This document shows positions 33,019 through 37,422 of a stretch of 37,422 nucleotides of DNA, piece by piece. Origin of the DNA: Campylobacterales bacterium. Lineage in GTDB: Bacteria > Campylobacterota > Campylobacteria > Campylobacterales > Sulfurovaceae. The stretch's first letter is position 1. Each line of letters opens with the position of its first letter. A program made the position numbers and the translations under genes. The notes under the pieces are model-generated. The model did not search any database. It had not been told where the DNA came from and saw only the letters and a program-made list of their open reading frames with translations. The stretch spans positions 1-37,422 of the forward strand of contig JACXUO010000008.1 of NCBI GenBank assembly GCA_014763885.1, written 5' to 3'.

Positions 33019-33035
33019 TGGAACTCCTTATCTTG
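33001..33035 (-). promoter_or_regulatory. hairpin burying the ribosome-binding site of the RBBP9-like gene
   Basis: CAAGATAAGGAGTT (33001-33014) and AACTCCTTATCTTG (33022-33035) are perfect complements with a seven-base loop. In the mRNA (minus strand) the 5' arm contains the AAGGAG ribosome site, the loop contains the AUG, and the 3' arm is codons 2-6. Such a structure should strongly limit initiation unless it is opened. Confidence 0.75.
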
Positions 33036-33053
33036 AGTGAGGAGTGTTGGTTT

Positions 33054-33070
33054 GCATTGCTCTGCAATGC
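33054..33070. other. short perfect hairpin between dxr and the hydrolase gene
   Basis: GCATTGC and GCAATGC form a 7-bp stem with a TCT loop. TTTTATTT follows on the plus strand, but the neighbouring genes are on the minus strand, where no T-run follows. It is therefore not an obvious terminator for dxr. Confidence 0.4.
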
Positions 33071-33081
33071 TTTTATTTCTA

Positions 33082-33109
33082 AACACTAAACACTGAACGC
33101 TGAACGCTT
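33082..33109. repeat. four tandem 7-base repeats next to the dxr stop codon
   Basis: Units AACACTA, AACACTG, AACGCTG and AACGCTT follow each other without gaps, and the last runs into the dxr stop codon. The stepwise change from unit to unit is typical of slippage-generated repeats. Confidence 0.7.
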
Positions 33110-34182
33110 TATTTGACATAGGCACGTACCTCTCTGTCTATCGCAATAATCTCTTCTATCGTATCGGCTTTGAAGTTCTCAAACTTTTTATAGGCATCCA
33201 GTACGATTTCGCTCATCCCGAAAAAACTGCACCGTTCATGTTTAAAGGCTTCGATCGCCTCTTCATTGGCCGCGTTTACCACTACCCCCAGGTGGGGATT
33301 TGCGAGGATATGCTCTTTGATCTGCCAGATAGGATATCTTTGCTCTTCTATAGGCAGGAACTCGATGCTGCCCATTGCCAGCAAATCCGTAGGAGGGAGG
33401 ATCGGTTCATTGACCTCTCCCCGCAAAGCAAAGGCGATAGGCAGCTTCATGTCGACACCTGCAAAGTGTGCTGTGGTAGAGCCGTCTTTGAACTCAGCCA
33501 AGGCATGGATAATGGACTTCTTTTCGATCAATGCATCGATATCGGTGGTGTCAAAGAGCCATTTGGCTTCCAACAGTTCAAAGAGCTTATTGGTCATTGT
33601 CGCCGAATCGATGGTGATCTTGTCGCCCATCGACCAGTTGGGGTGTTTGAGTGCATCGGCAAAGGATGCTTTTTGCATCTTCTCGATCTCCCACTCCCTA
33701 AATGCCCCGCCGCTGGCTGTGATATAGAGCTTGGAGACGGGGCGGTGATTCATCAGGTACCAGAGGCCAAAATGCTCTGAGTCAATTGGGGTGATCAAAG
33801 ACATATCGATAAACTCGCCGGCAACCACCAGCGACTCCTTGTTGGCAAGTGCCACTTTTTTGCCCAGGCTTGTCGCTTTGAGCGTGGGAGCCAGCCCCGC
33901 ATACCCTACCAGCGCATTGACAACCGTATCGCTCCTGCTCTCTTCGATCGCTTCCAGGATCGCTTCGCTGCCTGCGCGTACATCGGGGTGGTTTACCCTG
34001 GCCCTGTCTGATTCATTGGCAATCACCACTCTTTTGGGATGATGCTCCGCGATCTGTTTGTTGAGCAGATCGATATTATTTCCCGCCACCAGTGTTTCGA
34101 CCGCGATATCGTATCGTTTGGCAATGCGCAGGGTATTGACTCCGATGGAACCGGTAGAGCCTAAAAGTACGATGCTTTGCAT
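33109..34182 (-). CDS. dxr: 1-deoxy-D-xylulose-5-phosphate reductoisomerase
   Basis: The 357-residue enzyme makes 2-C-methyl-D-erythritol 4-phosphate, the committed step of the MEP isoprenoid pathway, using NADPH. The nucleotide motif LLGSTGSIGVNTLRI starts at residue 6. ALANKESLVVAGE, the metal/substrate segment PIDSEHFGLW and TASGGAFREW, and HPNWSMGDKITIDSATMTNK (split) follow. It is slightly shorter than the E. coli enzyme, as is common in Campylobacterota. Only two bases separate it from the cdsA stop codon, the widespread cdsA-dxr pairing. Confidence 0.97.
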   Translation of the reverse strand: MQSIVLLGSTGSIGVNTLRIAKRYDIAVETLVAGNNIDLLNKQIAEHHPKRVVIANESDRARVNHPDVRAGSEAILEAIEESRSDTVVNALVGYAGLAPTLKATSLGKKVALANKESLVVAGEFIDMSLITPIDSEHFGLWYLMNHRPVSKLYITASGGAFREWEIEKMQKASFADALKHPNWSMGDKITIDSATMTNKLFELLEAKWLFDTTDIDALIEKKSIIHALAEFKDGSTTAHFAGVDMKLPIAFALRGEVNEPILPPTDLLAMGSIEFLPIEEQRYPIWQIKEHILANPHLGVVVNAANEEAIEAFKHERCSFFGMSEIVLDAYKKFENFKADTIEEIIAIDREVRAYVK

Positions 34183-34184
34183 AC

Positions 34185-34943
34185 TCAGATCAACGCTCTC
34201 ATGGAGATCAGCATCATAATGGCGCCGAAAAGGTACCCGTCGATACGGTCGAGCACGCCGCCGTGACCCGGAAGGATATCTCCGGAGTCTTTGGTGCCCG
34301 CCTCACGTTTGAGATAGGACTCGAAAAGATCGCCGAATACGGAAGAGAGAGAAGTCGCCAGAGTCACCAATGCAGCGATCCAGAAGGGCACCACGAAGGT
34401 ACCGATAAGCGTTCCTGCCACTGTTGCAAGGAAGACCCCGCCAAAGACTCCCTCGAGCGTTTTGTTTGGTGAGGTATCCGAGAACTTTGTCTTCCCGAAA
34501 TTTTTGCCGGTGAAGTAGGCCCCGGTATCTGTCAGGGTGATGGTAGCAACCAGCCAGAGCATTGTCATGATGCCAAAATCCCGGTAGAGCATCAGGATAA
34601 AGAGCATTCCGCTGGCAGGATAGAGAAATGGAAGGAGAAGTCTCTTGTCAAAGTTGTGAAAATAGGCTATGGAGGCACCAAAGATGACAGCAATCAAAAA
34701 GAAAAGATCATCAGGATTCGGATAGAAGTAGGCAACGATCCAGATAAATACAGCCCAGAAGAAAGCACTGTTGGAGCGAAGCCCGAAAAGTCTCATCGCT
34801 TCGAAAAAAGCGATGATATACACCACGCCCAAAAATGCCCAGGTAAGCGTAAAACTGTCAATCAACCCAATAACTAAAACAAGTGCGAAAAGTCCTACTC
34901 CGGTGATCAAGCGCTGCTGAAACTCTGAGAGGTTTTGTATCAT
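34185..34943 (-). CDS. cdsA: phosphatidate cytidylyltransferase
   Basis: The 252-residue inner-membrane enzyme makes CDP-diacylglycerol from phosphatidic acid and CTP, the branch point of phospholipid synthesis. It has about seven to eight hydrophobic segments. The CDS signature near the C-terminus reads SDTSPNKTLEGVFGG (about 156-170), then GDLFESYLKREAGTKDSG and LPGHGGVLDRIDGYLF (about 224-239), with the catalytic Asp/metal residues intact. It is directly followed by dxr and lies 46 bases downstream of the RqcH-like gene. Confidence 0.96.
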   Translation of the reverse strand: MIQNLSEFQQRLITGVGLFALVLVIGLIDSFTLTWAFLGVVYIIAFFEAMRLFGLRSNSAFFWAVFIWIVAYFYPNPDDLFFLIAVIFGASIAYFHNFDKRLLLPFLYPASGMLFILMLYRDFGIMTMLWLVATITLTDTGAYFTGKNFGKTKFSDTSPNKTLEGVFGGVFLATVAGTLIGTFVVPFWIAALVTLATSLSSVFGDLFESYLKREAGTKDSGDILPGHGGVLDRIDGYLFGAIMMLISMRALI

Positions 34944-34989
34944 AATGATTTCCTGATGTTAATATGGCTATATTATATCAAATGGTGAG

Positions 34990-36333
34990 TTATACTCTGA
35001 TTTCTACACCCTCTTTGGTGACATGGATGGTGTTATATTGATTGTAAAGTACATTGGAGCCTTCCTGCACTTTGACAAACTTGCGTTTGGTATAGTCTAC
35101 CTCGTAATCCCCGGGGTTTTTCACAGAGAAGTCAACACAGAGTTTGGCTGCGGCACGGATGACCGATTCGGGCAGGTTCTGTTTGTCGGTACGGATAATG
35201 ACATGGGAGGAGGGGATATCACGTATGTGCATCCAGACATCATTGGCCTTGGCAAGCTGGAGGAGTTTCTGGTTTTCGGTGCTGTTTCGCCCTACCAGTA
35301 CCTTGTAGTCTTCGATCCAGAAGAGTTCCCCCTCTTTGAGTTTCTCTTTTTTCCGCAGGGATTTTGCGCGCTTTGGTACAAGCAGTTCGAGTTCATAAGG
35401 GGTATGGGCCTGCTGCAGGGCATAGTAGATATTTTCGTAAAATGCTTTTTTGCTCTCCAGGTTGTTCTTTTCTATATGGATGTTCCTGGCTTTGTTCTTG
35501 GCGCGTTTGGAGAGGTTGAAGTAGTAGTCCGAAAGTCTGTTAACCTTGATATCTTTAGGGAAAGGGATCGTCACCTGTTGTCCCTCAAAGTTATAGGTCT
35601 CCAGCTTTTTATCATAGGGTTTGATCTGGTAGAGGTTTGCAAGGATGAGGTTGGCGTTGTTGGCGTATTTTACAGATTCGGTTTCAAGCTCCGTTTCACT
35701 CGGCAGATTGGCAATGAGCTGTTTAAGTTTATCGATCTTTTTTTGTGTAGCGGCAAGCTTCTGTTTTTTGAGCTCTCTGAGTTTTTTTCCCTGGACCATA
35801 GCATACTGTGCTTCCAGAAACGTATCGACATCTGTTAATTCACCCTGTTCCTCTTTGCTCTCAAAAGGCGGCAGTTCGAGCAATGCTACACCGGGACGGA
35901 TGACCCTGAAAGAGCTTTGCGCATCAATATGCCTGAGTGCCTCGATGATGATCCCGTATTCATCCAAAAGTATTGCATTGGTATTTTTCCCGGTAAACTC
36001 CAGTTGTAGCACAACGATCTGATCTTTGTAGGAGCTTTTGGGAGCAACCTTGATACGCAGTATACGGTCGTTTCCCGGCACTTCGACAGAGAGGATCTTG
36101 CTCGCTGAAAGCAGTGAGTGGAGCAGGGCATCAAAGGGGGCGTTATAGCTTTGAATCGGCCGTTGCGAGGGTGCTTTGTAGACAAAGCTGTGTCCTCTGG
36201 TCATAGTGAAAAAGTAGCTCTCGTTTTTATCAAAGACAAGCTCTATGGTATTGTCCTCCACGCGTCTTGCACGGCTGATGAAACTAAAGTCGTTCAGTCG
36301 TTTGGCGATGGCCTGTAGTTCGTACAATTTCAT
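34990..36333 (-). CDS. NFACT family protein, RqcH-like
   Basis: The 447-residue protein has the NFACT layout. The N-terminal FbpA-like domain (about 1-180) is followed by a charged coiled-coil middle (about 185-330, rich in KKQKLAATQKKIDKLKQLI-type heptads). The C-terminal NFACT-R/DUF814 domain has YKVLVGRNSTENQKLL then ANDVWMHIRDIPSSHVIIR (about 345-385). An Asp89-Arg90 pair (PGNDRILRIKV) may correspond to the DR motif of B. subtilis RqcH needed for tRNA recruitment and alanine tailing of stalled peptides. RqcH-type proteins act on split 50S subunits in ribosome quality control. The ATG has an AAGGAG site at the base of the leader hairpin shared with tsaD. Confidence 0.88.
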   Translation of the reverse strand: MKLYELQAIAKRLNDFSFISRARRVEDNTIELVFDKNESYFFTMTRGHSFVYKAPSQRPIQSYNAPFDALLHSLLSASKILSVEVPGNDRILRIKVAPKSSYKDQIVVLQLEFTGKNTNAILLDEYGIIIEALRHIDAQSSFRVIRPGVALLELPPFESKEEQGELTDVDTFLEAQYAMVQGKKLRELKKQKLAATQKKIDKLKQLIANLPSETELETESVKYANNANLILANLYQIKPYDKKLETYNFEGQQVTIPFPKDIKVNRLSDYYFNLSKRAKNKARNIHIEKNNLESKKAFYENIYYALQQAHTPYELELLVPKRAKSLRKKEKLKEGELFWIEDYKVLVGRNSTENQKLLQLAKANDVWMHIRDIPSSHVIIRTDKQNLPESVIRAAAKLCVDFSVKNPGDYEVDYTKRKFVKVQEGSNVLYNQYNTIHVTKEGVEIRV

Positions 36334-36335
36334 TA

Positions 36336-36400
36336 AAAGTTCTCCTTTTTAAGAAGCCAATCTCCTTAAAAATTCCTCTCACTAAAGCTTTGCCTTTGGC
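36336..36400 (-). promoter_or_regulatory. leader of the RqcH-like gene: shared blocks flanking a hairpin
   Basis: The plus-strand blocks AAAGTTCTCCTTT (36336-36348) and AAATTCCTCTCACT (36370-36383) repeat those before tsaD. The sequence between them differs, yet TTTTTAAG (36346-36353) still pairs perfectly with CTTAAAAA (36365-36372). The downstream AAAGCTTTGCCTTTGG also echoes the tsaD copy. The ribosome site sits at the 3' foot of the hairpin. Confidence 0.6.
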
Positions 36401-36475
36401 AAGAAAAAAAGTTTGAATTCATGTCTAAATATTTTAGGTGATTATTGGTGAAATTCTAACATAAAAAAATTTCGA

Positions 36476-36481
36476 TATAAT
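36476..36481 (+). promoter_or_regulatory. leuC promoter -10 box
   Basis: TATAAT lies 36 bases upstream of the leuC ATG, after A- and T-runs, in the divergent region between leuC and the RqcH-like gene. No -35 consensus is evident. Confidence 0.65.
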
Positions 36482-36517
36482 TCGCGTAATTTACAATGTA
36501 CTATCAAGGATAAATTA

Positions 36518-37422
36518 ATGGGTCAAACTATTACAGAAAAGATCTTTTCAGAGCATGCTGGACGTGAAGTAAAGGCTGGAGAGATCGTAAGAGTAGATAT
36601 CGATATGATTATCGGTAATGATATTACGACACCGATCTCTATCAAAGCATTTGAAGAGAGTGGAGCGACAAAACTGGCTAGACCGGACAACTTCTGTATC
36701 GTGATGGATCACTATATCCCGGCGAAAGATATCGCTTCTGCAAACCAGGCAAAGATCAGTAGAGATTTTGCCTACAAGCATGACATGAAGTACTTCTTTG
36801 ATGAGAAGGATATGGGTATCGAGCATGCATTGCTTCCGGAAAAAGGGCTTGTAGTGCCTGGCGATGTGATCATCGGAGCGGACTCTCACACCTGTACGCA
36901 TGGTGCACTCGGTGCATTCTCTACGGGTATGGGAAGTACAGACCTTGCATTCGGTATGATCACCGGCGGTAACTGGTTTAAAGTACCTGAGACGATCAAG
37001 GTTGAGCTTACGGGCAAGCCGGGTAAACACATCTACGGAAAAGATATCATCCTTGAGCTGATCCGTATGATCGGTGTGGACGGAGCACTTTACAAAGCGA
37101 TCGAGTTCACGGGTGAGGCAGTACAGTACCTTGGTATGTCAGACAGGTTCTCTATCTCAAACATGGTGATCGAAGCGGGTGCGAAGAACGGCGTCTTCGC
37201 AGTCGATGAGGTGACGCTGAAATATCTTGAAGAGAGAAGAGCTGAAAACGGCGGTCTCAGAGCAGAGCCTAAGATCCACTATGCCGATGCGGATGCAGAG
37301 TACTGCCAGACGATCACGATCGATACCGCTGCGCTTTCTCCTGTGGTAGCCTATCCGTTCCTTCCGGAAAACGGCAAGCCGATCGAAACAGCGGTAGCCG
37401 ATGATCTCAAGATCGACCAGGT
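36518..37422 (+). CDS. leuC: 3-isopropylmalate dehydratase large subunit (partial)
   Basis: The frame is open from ATG 36518 to the window end (about 301 codons), so the C-terminus is missing. The product matches the aconitase-fold LeuC of the shorter (about 420-residue) type. Blocks include MGQTITEKIFSEHAGREVKA at the start, CIVMDHYIPAKDI and the active-site segment GADSHTCTHGALGAFSTGMG. TIKVELTGKPGKHIYGKDI follows. The three [4Fe-4S] cysteines are expected partly beyond the edge. LeuC with LeuD isomerises 2- to 3-isopropylmalate in leucine synthesis. An AAGGA site is seven bases before the ATG. leuD and leuB may follow outside the window. Confidence 0.95.
   Translation, partial: MGQTITEKIFSEHAGREVKAGEIVRVDIDMIIGNDITTPISIKAFEESGATKLARPDNFCIVMDHYIPAKDIASANQAKISRDFAYKHDMKYFFDEKDMGIEHALLPEKGLVVPGDVIIGADSHTCTHGALGAFSTGMGSTDLAFGMITGGNWFKVPETIKVELTGKPGKHIYGKDIILELIRMIGVDGALYKAIEFTGEAVQYLGMSDRFSISNMVIEAGAKNGVFAVDEVTLKYLEERRAENGGLRAEPKIHYADADAEYCQTITIDTAALSPVVAYPFLPENGKPIETAVADDLKIDQ

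Noticed and set aside
35023-35838. Open frame of 271 codons on the plus strand
   Set aside because: It is antisense to the RqcH-like gene. Its Phe- and Val-rich composition mirrors the Lys- and Glu-rich codons of the real gene.

Overview
The window is chromosomal DNA from a Campylobacterota (Epsilonproteobacteria) member. My best guess is a Sulfurovum- or Sulfurimonas-like free-living lineage. This rests on protein character, on AT-rich promoters with TATAAT -10 boxes and weak -35 boxes, and on rpoB and rpoC being two overlapping genes rather than the single fused gene known from Helicobacter. The species call is inference. Almost every gene is a housekeeping gene. I see no phage, insertion sequence, CRISPR array or defence island.

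Layout. (1) 80-1921, plus strand: a tightly overlapped set of a Bfd-like [2Fe-2S] protein, a DUF309 protein and a SagB-type double nitroreductase. (2) 1935-6047, minus strand: a SUI1/YciH factor preceded by a 32-residue membrane miniprotein, a ChaA-like Ca2+/H+ antiporter after mgtE, and yaaA. (3) 6137-23595, plus strand: the translation/transcription block. It begins with a consensus sigma-70 promoter and tRNA-Thr(TGT)-Tyr-Gly-Thr(GGT)-tuf, the same order as thrU-tyrU-glyT-thrT-tufB of E. coli. Then come rpmG, tRNA-Trp, secE, nusG, rplKAJL, rpoB, rpoC, rpsL, rpsG and fusA, with structured leaders or spacers before rplJ, rpoB and rpsG. (4) 23596-26410, plus strand: a hairpin-rich spacer, an unknown 121-residue protein, and a coupled pair of exported carbohydrate enzymes (DUF4015 glycosidase-like plus NodB-type deacetylase). 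(5) 26449-36333, minus strand: DUF2853, a small HTH protein, queF, a degenerate GGDEF-EAL protein and gyrB (the last three coupled by 1- and 4-base overlaps), tsaD, an RBBP9-like hydrolase, dxr, cdsA and an NFACT/RqcH-family gene. (6) 36518 to the end, plus strand: leuC, cut by the window edge.

How it works together. Region 3 supplies elongation factors, ribosomal proteins and RNA polymerase, and its spacers hold many possible autoregulatory or processing hairpins. mgtE and chaA handle divalent cations. The DUF4015/NodB pair resembles a PgaB protein split into two genes. The most interesting non-coding signals are three. One is a shared leader architecture upstream of tsaD and the rqcH-like gene: two identical sequence blocks flank a hairpin whose arms differ in sequence but remain complementary. 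Another is a perfect 14-bp hairpin that buries the ribosome-binding site of the RBBP9-like hydrolase. The third is a long rplL-rpoB hairpin at the position where E. coli has an RNase III site. No clear new enzymatic system stands out. Gene assignments come from motif recognition by eye, without database searches.
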